Shown here in pieces: positions 37,096 through 48,327 of a DNA stretch of 64,000 nt. The stretch is from Manduca sexta (Eukaryota; Arthropoda; Insecta; Lepidoptera; Sphingidae), in assembly GCF_014839805.1 (NCBI RefSeq), contig NC_051121.1:1657116-1721115 (forward strand), in the 5' to 3' direction. A program made the position numbers and the translations under genes. The notes under the pieces are model-generated. The model did no database searches and was not told the origin of the DNA. It saw nothing but the letters and a program-made list of their open reading frames with translations. Numbering within the stretch: the stretch's first letter is position 1; the number at the start of each line of letters is the position of its first letter.

Positions 37096-37266
37096 CTATG
37101 AAGCTGGATTCATCGTCGACGCGATGCATGTGGTGCATGACGAGAGCTAGGAGCGGCGGGCGCGCGGCGGGCAGCGGAGGCGCCAGCCCGCGCAGGGACA
37201 CCGGCGCGGCGCTCAGGATTGCGCCGCAGAGCATCAGCGACGCCGCATGCCGGCCGAACACCCCCT
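37096..37266 (-). CDS. isolated exon, possible MFS/monocarboxylate-type transporter segment
   Basis: A GC-rich, hydrophobic open stretch of exactly 171 bp is bounded by acceptor TATGTTTGGCAG and donor ATAG|GTCAGT. It is phase 1 at both ends, reading G-VFGRHAASLMLCGAILSAA then PVSLRGLAPPLP and a Pro/Ala-rich loop, ending HRVDDESSFI. The pattern of an FG-R-ALL-GAI helix followed by an L-x-PP boundary resembles the sixth membrane helix and start of the central loop of SLC16-like transporters; this is inference from memory. No other exon of such a gene was found in the window. The plus-strand readings are Arg/Ser-rich and less protein-like. Coding status is likely; the family is uncertain. Confidence 0.45.
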
Positions 37267-37721
37267 CTGCCAAACATAAAACAGGCTGTGGAATGGTTTG
37301 CCAGCACACGAGTTCTCTCCTTCCTATAACTTGGGGTCCTTCAAACAAAGCGTGCAGAGGGGAGGGGGGGGTAATTACGTATCAAACAACGGAACCTCGT
37401 CCATCCTCCCTCACAAAATGCGAAACACAGATATAAACAAATTTTCGATAGTAATCAAATTGTCAGAATTAGAATCAATTGGTAAAAAAAAAACAGAGCG
37501 TGCAGAAGCAATTATGCAGGCCGGCATGACTTGTCGACCGTCCAGAGATGCTTGTATCTTTGGTCGGTCGGGACTTTTTGCCGAGCTCATATTAAAAAAT
37601 AAACAGTATAGTTGGTTATAGACCGGACATCAGAGCCAAATTTGTGCTCCAAAAGTTGTTAATAAGTCGTTTTATTTGAAATGTCCGTGGGACAAGATGT
37701 TATAGCGCCCTTAGATGTTAA

Positions 37722-37847
37722 TCCAACAGGCCGGCATAATTGTGTCGACTGACGAGGGGTAATCGCTCGTCAGTCGACATTCAATTGGAGCCCACTCCAC
37801 TTACCATCAGATGCAGTGGCGCCACTTTGCAGTGCCCATAAAAAACC
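37722..37847 (-). repeat. repeat family B, partial copy
   Basis: ACAGGCCGGCATAATTGTGT, GACGAGGGGTAATC, CCACTTACCATCAGATGCAG and GCGCCACTTTGCAGTGCCC. Confidence 0.75.
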
Positions 37848-38068
37848 TCATTTGTATCTTAAATCATTTTATGTACTTATGACGTTTACAATTACAGGCA
37901 TGGATGATGATGTGTGCCACATAGAAACAAGTAAAACCCTGTTAAAACTAAGCCTAAAATATGATTAACTAAGTTTTTTTCGCAGTGTAGTTTGCGTGAT
38001 TTTTTTTCCCAGAAAAATTTTCACGCAAGCTACACACATCATCCCTCACATGACTCATACCCGAATGG

Positions 38069-38168
38069 ATAGGTTGCAACCAGAGCAACCACTTTAACCC
38101 ATTTACGTCCCGACACAAAAAGTGATAGGGGGCGAGCCTATCGCATCACGGGACATCACATCATGTAT
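38069..38168 (-). repeat. SINE family F fragment
   Basis: GGTTGCAACCAGAGCAACCA, GTGATAGGGGGCGAGCCTAT and CATCACGGGAC. Confidence 0.5.
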
Positions 38169-38578
38169 ATACGAAATAACTACGATTCAGTATAGTATCT
38201 TTCAATAAAAATAATATAAATGGACAGATTTAATTAGTTTTTTAATTACTACAAGATCTGACTGCTCTCAGCGCAAATTTTTTCGCTTTGAATTTATTTA
38301 ACGTGACTGTTTTGCAAAGCATCAGTTGTAAGTACATTTTATACGTAGAGTAAGTGGATTAACACCGCTATGAACTAACGAAGGCGACATGCAGAGACCA
38401 AGTTGATGTTTATTTATTATAGAAATATACACTCGTAAACGTGTTTATCTTTGTTAACTCTTTGAAAGCTATCCTAAACATCTTTTACTATCAGGAAGTA
38501 GGAACGTACATTGTGAGTTACTGATTTACATTGATTATATTTAATTTTGTTTAAATTAATAATATTTAAACGAATACT

Positions 38579-38918
38579 AACGAAATAAGCGACGATAGCC
38601 TAGTTGGGTATGGAACGGTCTGCCGAGACGAATGTCCGCAGGTTCAAATCCCAAGGGCACATACCTCTGACTTTTCTAAAAATCATGTGTGTATTCTTTG
38701 TGAATTTATCGTTCGCTTTAACGGTGAAGGAAAACATCCTGAGGAAACCTGCACATCTGAGAAGTTCCTCTGTAGGAATTTCGAAGGTGTGTGAAGTCTA
38801 CCAATCCGCACTAGGCCAGCGTGGTGGACTAAGGCCTAATCCCTCTCAATAGTAGAGGAGGCTCGTGCTCAGCAGTGGGCAAGTATATAATACAGGGCTG
38901 ATATTATTATTATTATTA
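38579..38918 (+). repeat. SINE family A, full-length with 12-bp target duplication
   Basis: Complete copy bounded by TAAACGAATACT at 38567-38578 and 38919-38930. Head B box GGTTCAAATCCC is intact. Confidence 0.92.
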
Positions 38919-38940
38919 TAAACGAATACTTATATTTGAC

Positions 38941-39265
38941 TGTCTCGATGGCGTAATTGTACACGGTAGGAGTACAACCACCGCATTGAGGTCCTGGGTT
39001 CAAATTAAAAAAAAATACTCAGTCGCAGCTCGGAGTCAAGATGTTGACGGTGTAATACACCCGTGCCTCGGAAAGCACGTAAAGCCGTTGGTATTGCGCC
39101 TGATCTCTCTCCGGTAATATCGGATTGCCGTCTCACCGGAGAATGGGAGTGAAGGAACAGAGAGTGCACTTGTGTATTGCGCACACACTTGTGCACTATA
39201 ATATCTCCTGCGTACTTGGCTGATCCGCGTTAAGATTGGCCACCGTGGTCGAAATTTGGTTGGAA
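38941..39265 (+). repeat. SINE family E, nearly full-length
   Basis: CTCGATGGCGTAATTGTACA, body GGAAAGCACGTAAAGCCGTT, TGAAGGAACAGAGAGTGCAC, tail GATTGGCCACCGTGGTCGAA. The B box has been lost to an A-run (GGGTTCAAATT). Confidence 0.8.
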
Positions 39266-39287
39266 AAAGATGGACAAATGATATTCA

Positions 39288-39467
39288 AGTGACGAGAGAT
39301 GATTAAACCTGGACAGTCGAACAATTTTGCCGGCCTGTTGGAACCGGATATACACAGGCTGATGCTGGATCGCGACGCACTTACGTGGGTCACTTTGGCG
39401 GGTTTTAACAACTCGTATACGGCGGTCGCTATCTGGGCGGATATAAAATATATCCTACCACCAGCAA
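39288..39467 (+). repeat. repeat family B, 3' two thirds
   Basis: GACGAGAGATGATTAAACC, TTTTGCCGGCCTGTTGGAAC, CGGATATACACAGGCTGATG and GGGCGGATATAAAATATATC. Confidence 0.8.
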
Positions 39468-39685
39468 TGACAGCAAATGTTGTTATACGATTAAAACCAT
39501 TTTATATACAAAAGGCTTACGCTATATATAACTTGTTCTGAATTGCTTTTGTGATTTTTTTCTCTTGTATTTAAATTTTGTTGCTTATGTTTTGTTTGTA
39601 TTTGCATTTATATTTTGTTTTTACTTAGTGTCCGCATGTTACATATTGGTAACCCATAGGGGTTGCTGACGCACCCTAACTTCAG

Positions 39686-39868
39686 TTATTGCAACATCGT
39701 GTTAGCAACCGATACCAAGAACGCCGATACAGCACAACGTGCACCAGCCACGAGTCGCCGACGCAGCGCCTCGTGGCCAGCATTGACGTCATCAACTGCA
39801 AGCACCTCCGCGGTGGCCCCACGGACCGCCGCCACTTCTGGTTCATACATCGACCATTAGCCACATAA
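39686..39868 (+). CDS. candidate terminal exon or transposon ORF end
   Basis: A GC-rich open stretch follows acceptor CCTAACTTCAG and reads LLQHRVSNRYQERRYSTTCT, then ASIDVINCKHLRGGPTDRRH and FWFIHRPLAT before TAA. AATAAA follows at 39889-39894. All three plus frames are open here because of the high GC, so the frame is not certain. An alternative frame gives an Ala/Ser/Thr-rich protein ending GSYIDH. The next several hundred bases look like the 3' end of a lepidopteran LINE, so this may be mobile-element coding rather than a host gene. Confidence 0.28.
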   Translation, partial: LLQHRVSNRYQERRYSTTCTSHESPTQRLVASIDVINCKHLRGGPTDRRHFWFIHRPLAT

Positions 39869-39888
39869 GTTTTAATTGTAATTTAATT

Positions 39889-39894
39889 AATAAA
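39889..39894 (+). terminator. AATAAA shortly after the 39868 stop
   Basis: The polyadenylation hexamer lies 21 bases after the stop of the candidate terminal exon. The surrounding sequence is very AT-rich, so a chance match is possible. Confidence 0.25.
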
Positions 39895-39959
39895 TTTATT
39901 TTAATTTGATTTGCATTTTTTTGCAACTTCGGGACGCGCTCGACATAATTCGCACGTCA

Positions 39960-40378
39960 CCCGGGGTGCCTCATTGAAAATCAGCGCTGCGATATCAGAC
40001 TGATACTGCAGCAAGAAGCTAAATGAGGGTTCCTATTGTTGTTTCAATAGGTATAATTTATATTTCTAGTTTTATTTTTGTTGAAGGTTTTATATTATGT
40101 ATTATATCAATTGAGCTGGCTGATATAGTAAAAGTCATTGTAGTTTCCATAGCGATGTAAAATAATGAGAACAAAAATGGTGTTACTGTGATATATCTGA
40201 TGTAGCGTAAGCTTTGCTAATAGTAAATAAAGTCTGCTCTGTTTATAATTCTAAGGGCGTTATTACTCTGCAGTATGAAATGGGATCATTCCTAACAATT
40301 TTTTTGTTTTTGTTTTGTTATGTTACTATGTGCATGACTGTTTGTGTGCAATAAATCTTTTCTTTCTTTCTATATCTT
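39960..40378 (+). mobile_element. LINE 3' untranslated tail
   Basis: TTGAAAATCAGCGCTGCGAT, GCAGCAAGAAGCTAAATGAG, then GTTTGTGTGCAATAAATCTT and TTCTTTCTTTC. The final AATAAA and TTTC repeats resemble the 3' ends of lepidopteran LINEs. Confidence 0.5.
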
Positions 40379-40830
40379 GCTATCAAACTAAATATAAAAG
40401 CTTATATCTCAGATATCAACAATGTCCTGCAGATGAAGTGACGAGAGCACCAGACGGATCGATATCGTATCTTACTTTAGTATTCACAAACACTCCTCGT
40501 TTCATTTCTGATATGAATTGATTTTCACAAATCCGAACCGTGACTTTTACCAGTTCTTCACGCTTACGGAATAAGACAACGAGATAGGAGACGCTGATTA
40601 ACTATAGCGGTCACTCTCATAATACCAGAGAAATAAAGAATGCGATTGCCAGGTTGTGAAGTAAAGAAATAGCTAAAGCGGTAGGGGATATTAGAGCTAG
40701 GCAACAGTAAATTGTCCTTATAGCTGGTTGCTTGAGAGGATCTTTTCTTTAAACCATTTTTCGTTGTATTTATATTTTACTTTATTGTCTACATATGCTT
40801 TAGAATTTGAGTTATGGACTGAAATTACTA

Positions 40831-41068
40831 ACACCTAGCTTTTGCCATGGCACCGCCCGCCTCATAATATTTTCCAGGATAAAAGTACCTTTTTATGTTT
40901 TCCCGGGATAAAAGTAGCCTAAATAAAGCACAGGAGTGATAGAGCTTCTTAATAATGAAAGAAATTAAAAACTGGTTCTAAAGTTCCAAATATTAGACAA
41001 ACCAACCGTACAAACCAACAAACAAACAAACTCACTAACTTTCCTCTATATAATATTAGTATAGATAT
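40831..41068 (+). mobile_element. RTE-like LINE 3' fragment, decayed
   Basis: CCTAGCTTTTGCCATGGCAC, GGATAAAAGTAGCCTAAATA, CAAACAAACAAACTCACTAA and TATAATATTAGTATAGATAT. Confidence 0.65.
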
Positions 41069-41522
41069 AATATGTTCAAAAACTTAAGGTATAAACTAGA
41101 TATTTTAAGAACTATGATATAGACTTCATATAAACAAGCCTAAAATCTCTAAATCCCTTCCAATAAGACAATATTTCAACATCTCTGAGCATTACACGAA
41201 CTCATATGTTCTATTTTACAATATTCATGTCGTCGCCCGCCGCCCTCCGAGGAGGGAATACTAATCCGTCGCGTCGGAGGGAGGGAACGTCAATTTGTGA
41301 CACAAATTGTCCCCATGTTTGGCTTATAAGGAAATGCAAAGTTCTTCATAGAGTTCTTTATCATTTGTTTGTGAAATGGTTTATGAATACGCCTAGTGAT
41401 ATGATCATAAATGTAACGAATGTTTGGAAGGGAATTTATTTCTAAACTGGATGATGCCTACGGCTGCGTCCGTGTTTGTTCTTTTACGGTAATTAGAAAT
41501 GTTATGATAAATAATCTATTTG

Positions 41523-41647
41523 AGGGTGTTTGAAGTCTACCAATCCTCACTAGGCCAGCGGGGTGGACTAAGGCCTAATCCCTCTCAATAGTAGAGGAGG
41601 CCCGTGCCCAACAGTGAGACAGTATATAATACAGGACTGATATTATA
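41523..41647 (+). repeat. SINE family A, 3' part
   Basis: TGAAGTCTACCAATCCTCAC, GGACTAAGGCCTAATCCCTC, CCCGTGCCCAACAGTGAGAC, CAGGACTGATATTATA. Confidence 0.8.
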
Positions 41648-41888
41648 TAAATAACCTATACGTTTGGATTTGATCTATATGTAGCAGTGACGAAGCATCC
41701 ATAACTCGATTCCAGTCGGCTTCCCTTTCGTAATTATGTAAAATCTAATTATCATTAGAACGATTTGCAACCTCCTTTTATGTATATTAGTATCTATATG
41801 TTGTGTCGGGATCCCCTTCGGAAACTTTCACCCTTCTCCACTGATATGTAGGCAAAGCATCTAAATCCAAAGCAAACTATAATATACA

Positions 41889-42076
41889 GCGGTGAAGGAA
41901 AGCATCGTGAGGAAACCTGCAAACCTGAGTAATTCTTTATAGGAATTTTCAGGTTGTGTGAAGTCTACCAATCCGCACTAGGCCAGCATAGTGAACTAAG
42001 GCCTAATCCCTCTCATTAGTAGAGGAGGCCCGTGCCCAACAGTACGACAGTATATAATACAGAGCTGATATTATTA
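41889..42076 (+). repeat. SINE family A, 3' two thirds
   Basis: GCGGTGAAGGAAAGCATCGT, GTGTGAAGTCTACCAATCCG, CAGAGCTGATATTATTATTT. Confidence 0.8.
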
Positions 42077-42420
42077 TTTATATTATATTATAAAAAAAAT
42101 TATGCCTAAAATATTTATTATTTCATTCAGTGCTAATTCCGACCAACCTAAGCCGCTATCTGCAGAACTAATTGCATCCACTTTGTTCCAAGGGAAGCGT
42201 CTTGAGTCTTAAGTCTGGAAACTCGTGACCTCACATCGATTCCGAGATTACTTTAAAGGTCACGAGTAAATGTAATAGCACTAAGGTTAATGAGTTTTAT
42301 TTTGTATCTTGTTTTATTAAACCAATTTTATCTTTGTTACCTTATTAAAAAAATAAAGAAAACTTAATATTATGATCTGACATTTACGTTCTGGGATCAA
42401 CCGGAATACTTCTACTTCTT

Positions 42421-42912
42421 TTATTGCTTTGAATGACGAGACGAGCTTGCCGTTCGCCTGATGGTAAGCGATACGATCGCCCATAAACAGTAGAAACACC
42501 ATCCGATAACTTAAATTACAAAGTATTGTTTGGTATTCCACTGCGCTCACTATGCTTTGACATGAGATAATGATTTCTTATGTTTACGCGAATGTTAGAC
42601 ATTGAAATAAAACATGAACAACACCTCAGTCCCCCCCGTGACCATGAAGGCTGCAAAGTCTTCGAAACGTCGGGAGAAAATAATAATATAAAAAACCGCG
42701 ATAAAATCCGTTTAAATAGTTTTTAGTTTTTATTTCAATTGACATGAGATGTTAAATCTTATTATGTCCAGTAGTTACACTGGCTACAATGTCCCTCAAA
42801 CGGGAATACATCAGTGACTACACACTGCAGCTTGGCGGCAGAAATAGACACTGCGGTGGTACCTACCCAAGCGGACTCTCACATATGAGAGACCTACCAC
42901 CAGTAAAAATAT
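42421..42912 (+). repeat. repeat family C, copy 3, interrupted
   Basis: Left part ends TGACATGAGAT at 42568 and the right part resumes at 42751 with GTTAAATC. The joined order matches the 9.05-kb copy exactly across the break, so the middle is a later insertion. Confidence 0.8.
42569..42738 (-). mobile_element. LINE tail family D with 5' inversion, nested in repeat C
   Basis: The insert is flanked by TTGACATGAGAT at 42557-42568 and 42739-42750. It starts AATGATTTCTTATGTTTACG (the 3' end on the minus strand), then switches strand after ATTGAAATAAAAC. The rest, GACCATGAAGGCTGCAAAGT to TTTTTATTTCAA, is in the opposite orientation. Confidence 0.85.
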
Positions 42913-43699
42913 ACTTTTGCCAACAATCAATAGACGTGACGCGTTGGTCCACGTTGTATTTGAAGTATAATAACCTTTATATTCGCAGGAATTATGCTAA
43001 TAGCTATATCGCTTCCGTCTCCTGAACTATGTGGCAGTTCTTTTCCTCGTTCTTAAGAATTACAACCCAATCTAGAGTCTTAAAAATGCCTATTGTAATA
43101 TAAAAATAATATAAACAGGAAGTTTTATTTACGGTATAATTCTATACTACCCAAAGGAATAATTATAGTACACTGTAAACATAGTTAAATCGAGAACAGA
43201 TATACAAATGATGGATTCTGCCATCAAGATACCGTGCCCTAAGAAAAGCCACTCGTCAACGGTATTATAAGCCTTAAGTCCTAACCCTGCCGTCCTTAAT
43301 AACGGTAGAACCATTTACCATCAAGTTCATTGCAAACCTTGCCGTAAATTAATTCAAAATACGAAAAGGTAGTTTTGACAAACAATGGCGTGTTATCAAA
43401 ATTTTCGATCTGTTTCGCAATGCTGTGAATGGTAACCTAGAAAGCTGATACTAGACACCCATTGTTTTTGTTAAATAAAACATTGGCTCATCGCAAGCGT
43501 CCTCTAATTAGTATTATCTATTGTGTTTGCACTTTCCTTGATGAGAATGTGATATAAAAAGTCGTTAGGAAAAATTGCAATCCCACATTAGCACTCGTGA
43601 TATTGCCAGTGTAATTACGTAAGGCGGGAATTTCTATAGCAATCTGTGCCAGTGTTGAAACAAAAATATGGTAATATTATATTTTATATTACAATAGTT

Positions 43700-43855
43700 T
43701 TGCGTATTATATGGCGGTTTTTAGTTTTATGCTATCATGGCGAGCGGGTCCGCCTCGTGATCACAAAGTAAAGTAAAGCTTTCGAAACGTCAGGAACAAA
43801 ATAAAATTAAAATTTACGATGAAATCCGTAAACCTAGTTTAATTTCAATGTAATT
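43700..43855 (+). mobile_element. LINE tail family D, decayed copy
   Basis: CTTTCGAAACGTCAGGAACA, ACGATGAAATCCGTAAACCT and AGTTTAATTTCAATGT follow the family order. Confidence 0.55.
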
Positions 43856-45517
43856 TGCGTCAAAGTAAAAAATCATAATATTATAGACAGTTTTTGTCAT
43901 TCTATTTGTAGGTGCAAGCTATGAAACTTCTGAATACATTCTAAATCTTATACTTTCACTAATCAGCTATAACCTTGTCGAGTAATATCGATTTAACGTC
44001 AAATAATTCAGGACTTCGCGAACAGACCCACAAGAAAAGCTCTTCCCTTGAAAATCGCTAGAGTTTAGAATAGTTATATACACGATAATATACAAAAGAC
44101 ATTATTTAAAAACATCTCAGTAGTTGTTTTTTATTTCACTAAGCGTGAGACCCCGAGAAGTGAGTACGCGTACTCTTGAGATAACTGCGTTTATTAAAAT
44201 TCTTGAGCGTCTAAGGCACTTGCATTCGCATTGTACAGCGCCATCTGTACTCAGCTAAGTTATTTGATGAAATATTTTAATTATTACGCTCTATTTTAGC
44301 TAAGTTCTTTGTAATTGTGTAATAATTGGCAATCTAACCAGTGCATATTTATTTGAAATTTATAAAATATCGGACATCATGCTAAAGACATTTATTCCCA
44401 ATCAACTTAAAGGAAAAGCAGAGACTAAAGAAGCTGGTGTATACTGACATTGCGATAATAAATAAAACCACATACTTTTCTTCTTAATAATAACCCTTTA
44501 CAAGAAGTTACTCGAACCGTAGATTAAAATAAAAAACTGTTTGATTCGAACAAAATAAAGATTAATTTTATTTTTACACGCTCCAATGCCAGTTCTACTA
44601 CATACAAGAGAATTTTTCGCTGCTGCAACAAACTCTCCACTCATTCTCACTCAACAAACTATAAAATGATCCATCAATCAGAAAAGTGAAACCAGGATTT
44701 TTTGCGAATATATTCGTTATTCATGGATGATATTTGGCAGAATATTAGCAGAGATAAAGACGAGAGTGTAGTTTCATTGATTACTGCAATCTCCAAATGA
44801 CCGTGTATAACAAAAATATTTAACACTATGTTGTATGTGGAACCACTTATATCTGTTGTCAACTTCAGGAGCCGGTTTTTTTTAACTGGGCTTTATGATA
44901 ACTGTCTTGCTCAATTCTCTGTTCATGTTAGAATTACCTCATAATCCTCAACCAGTCTACCATCACATGGTCACTACTTTATCCATAGAAAAATCGTTCT
45001 TGGGATAAAACGTCACATTTAACCGTCAGAATAATCCTAATTCTTTGTCACATTCACATCAGTCTTTTCGTAAGCAACTACTTGCACGTCTTACATCCTT
45101 AGATATCGCCTACTTAGCACTTACATTTAAATCTAGACCGAAAACAAGGCAATTCATGAAAATTATAGATATTACTTAGCTCATCTGCAATTTGGATTAA
45201 GTGTTATTCGTTCTACATGTATATTGAAGTTTCTGGGGTAATGAAAATTGTGTAAGGAAACATAATAGGAGAAACGGTTTTTGTAATTGTAACAAAATGC
45301 TTTTGATATTCTATTTCAACTGTAAACTTCTTATTGTTACAATTTAATCGAAGTGAAACAAGTAATATAAGTTGTTATTTATTACTTAAATGTTAATTAT
45401 TATTAAACCCTACTATATGCATAATGCATATACCTTAATGTAAGCATGTATATAGCCAACACGAGCAATATCAATGCTGAGTGTGTTTTGTCGACTCTAA
45501 AGACACGAGAATTCGCA
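43856..45517. other. non-coding stretch
   Basis: No gene or clear repeat was seen. Confidence 0.5.
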
Positions 45518-45528
45518 CTATGGGACTA

Positions 45529-45864
45529 AAACATCAGCCCTGTATTATATACTGTCCCACTGTTGGGCACGGGCCTCCTCTACTACTGAGAAGAATTAAG
45601 GCTTTAGTCCACCACGCTGGCCTAGTGCGGATTGGTAGACTTCACACACCCTCGAAATTTCTATAGAGTACTTCTCAGGTATGAAGGTTTCCTCACGATG
45701 TTTTCCTTCACCGTTAAAGCAAGCGATAATTCACAAAGAATTTACACATATCTTTTTAGAAAAGTCAGAGGTGTGTGCCCTTGGGATTTGAACATGAACA
45801 TTCGTCTCGGCAGTCCGTTCCACAACGAACTAGGCTATTGCCGCTTACCAGGCTATTGCAGCTT
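45529..45864 (-). repeat. SINE family A, full-length with 11-bp target duplication
   Basis: Bounded by CTATGGGACTA at 45518-45528 and 45865-45875. The head end is partly doubled: AGGCTATTGCCGCTTACC is followed by AGGCTATTGCAGCTT. Confidence 0.9.
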
Positions 45865-46446
45865 CTATGGGACTATAAGTAAAAATCAGTCCATTTTTAA
45901 TCTACCTCTTCTCCTTTATAAACTTTTAGGTCTTATAATAAAAAAAATTACCGCGAAATACATCTTTGCCGGTCAATTTAACTTCATAAAACAGTCTTTG
46001 AACGAAGTGCCGTTGAGGCCTCTAACTGCCACACCGTAAATGCCCCAATTTGTGTAATGACCCCATCAATAATCATTTAGCTCTTATTCAAATTTATAGA
46101 CCGCCTGTCAAAATTCGCGCGACATTTTTCATTATAAGAAGCTTTTATTTTTCAATTTAGGTTGACGTTTTTTATACTGTTTTTATGTTTACCTACACAC
46201 TTGCGTAAACAAATAAAGTAGATAACTATGGGAACGCTATTTCAAACAATTAGATATATTTAAAATGTATGGTCAGTGGAGATCTGAAGATTTTGGAACA
46301 CACAGTTTTATTTTATTTCAGTTTTAATTTGATTTTTCTGAGGTAACCAGTAAATGTAGTATTTTTGAAGATATCTACAAGAAAGGAATCCCAGGAACAC
46401 TGTTTTAGTGAGTAAAAAACACAATATTTCAGAAACGTTGGTAAAG

Positions 46447-46633
46447 AATTCCGTCTACGGGGGCATATCGATCAATTTGGCAATTATTGGCGTTCTAATC
46501 GAAGGATAGCTTTGATAGCCATATAAGTAAAAGAGTAAAAAATACCCTATTTACCTATGTTGCATTCAAAGCTGTCCTTTAATAAGAACACCCATAATTG
46601 CAATACGACGGCTTGACCCCATAAAAGGAATAG
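46447..46633. mobile_element. foldback MITE family I, copy 2
   Basis: GGCAATTATTGGCGTTCTAA and GGATAGCTTTGATAGCCATA on the left are inverted at the right as TCAAAGCTGTCCTTTAATAA and GAACACCCATAATTGC. The outer ATTCCGTCTACGGGG end is shared with copy 1 at 1003. Confidence 0.7.
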
Positions 46634-47732
46634 GACGTGTTGACTATATTTAAACATTGTGCTTAATTTTCCACGATACAGTATTTAGGTACAATAAGTC
46701 TAACATGTTTCGTACTGAATGCCTTCGCAATCTGGGGCAAAATATTGTATTAAACAAATACACCGAAGTCACACACATTGACCTACCACCGCGCTGCTAA
46801 GTTACTAAAACCTAAACTAAAATAAAAATGAAATATTTTATATGTGAGGGATAAATTCAGAAACTTTTTTTCTCTAATAAGAATTTAGGTGTCATACCTA
46901 TAATTTTTTTTGTCTTCTATTAGTGTTAACTATTCTAGAAAAGCGTTGTGGCTAAGATCGCTTAGTGCTATAAACTATTTTTAATCCCGAAAATGAACTT
47001 TAAGAGCCGAAGCAAAAGCAAGAGTTCTCTCGTAAGCAAGTGTGTTTGGGCATCACCATAATGTCTATTTTACTTTTACTGCTGAACATATTTATGCAAG
47101 CATTATTGTCTTCTAACATTGTAGTCAGTATAAATACTTGGCATTATCAAATGTGGCATCGATCAGTGTACCTACGTTATAATTTGTAGCTCTGTTTGAG
47201 TAGTATTAATATGTTTATGGATTTTCGCGTACCGTCAGTAGTTAATGCGAATAATGATGATAAAAAAGACATTGTTGGTATTGTAAAAAAAATCCAAAAC
47301 ACAAAAAATTTTAATGTGTAAAGGTTGAAATACAAATTAAAGCGTTAATAAGTACTCTTGTTTCTCTGCTTACTCATCATTTTACGTTAGAAATGTTATT
47401 CTACTTCTCCTTTTTTGGTTCCACTTCAGCCACACAAATATTTGCACATAACACAAACATTGGACCAAACCGTTCCTAACTTTCTATTGTCATTAAAACA
47501 TTAATCCCGGGTAACAAACTAGTTGTGGTCCCGGGTCCGGTGGAACCGCGCATAACTCTCCGTGACGGATTCAGGTTGTGTCGAACTTGTGGTTCTTTAC
47601 TGTGTTTACAGAATTACGTGGCTGTGTTTAGAGTTGGACGTTTTGTTTGAGTTTGTTTGATGTAAATGTTTGGGTCAGTTACCTGCTGAGAATATTGTCG
47701 CGTTATGAAATAACTGAATTTTTATTAATTAC
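46634..47732. other. non-coding stretch
   Basis: No gene was supported. A GC-richer patch (47515-47600, with GGTCCCGGGTCCGGTGGAAC) could be regulatory; no exon borders are convincing. Confidence 0.4.
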
Positions 47733-47932
47733 TAGCTTTTCCTTGCGACTTCACCCGTGTCATTTTGTGGATAAAAGTCCCGCTTTATATTTTACTGGGA
47801 TAAAAGGAGTCTAAGCTTTTTCTAGGGTCTCAAAATATCTCCATACTAAATTTCAACGACATTCGTTGGGTAGTGTTAGTTCATCGCGTTCAGAGAGACA
47901 GACGCGGCGAGGACTTTGTTGTATAATTTGTA
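47733..47932 (+). mobile_element. RTE-like LINE 3' fragment
   Basis: ACTAGCTTTTCCTTGCGACT, GGATAAAAGTCCCGC, CTCCATACTAAATTTCAACG and GGACTTTGTTGTATAATTTG. Confidence 0.65.
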
Positions 47933-48218
47933 AGGACTATGATCTTATGGCGTAGTTCTTTATAAGATCTTTATTGTGTTAGAGTATTTTATTTGGTATT
48001 CATATTACCTTTAAAAAAATGTTAAATTAGGTAGGTTCAAAAAGTATGAAAAGACGCTGCTCTATTTTTTAAGATGGTAACAAATTTAGGAATAAAAATT
48101 AAACCAAGTTATGTTCAGTGTATGATAGCAATTTCCATATTATGACTTGAGTGATACTTCATAATTAAAGAAAAGGGATAAACGTTATAAAACATAAGAT
48201 TACATTGTGTATATAATA

Positions 48219-48327
48219 GGCGTCGGATAGTGGATGGATGCGGGCTGCTCTAGATCGGAATGGTTGGCGTTCACTTGGAGAGGCCTACGGTCAGCAGTGG
48301 ACGACAAGCTGATTGATGATGATGATA
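48219..48327 (+). mobile_element. LINE ORF end and tail
   Basis: The reading AFTWRGLRSAVDDKLIDDDD matches the style of the 2.8-kb LINE tail (RGLCLTVDSNRLM), with the GATGATGATG run at the end. Confidence 0.5.

Noticed and set aside
37098..37621. Plus-strand frames over the 37-kb exon
   Set aside because: They lack splice support and read as Arg/Gly/Ser-rich products of GC-rich DNA; the minus frame is hydrophobic and has both splice sites.
45632..46039. 135-residue plus-strand frame
   Set aside because: Its first two thirds are the antisense of a SINE A copy; similar frames occur in the other copies.
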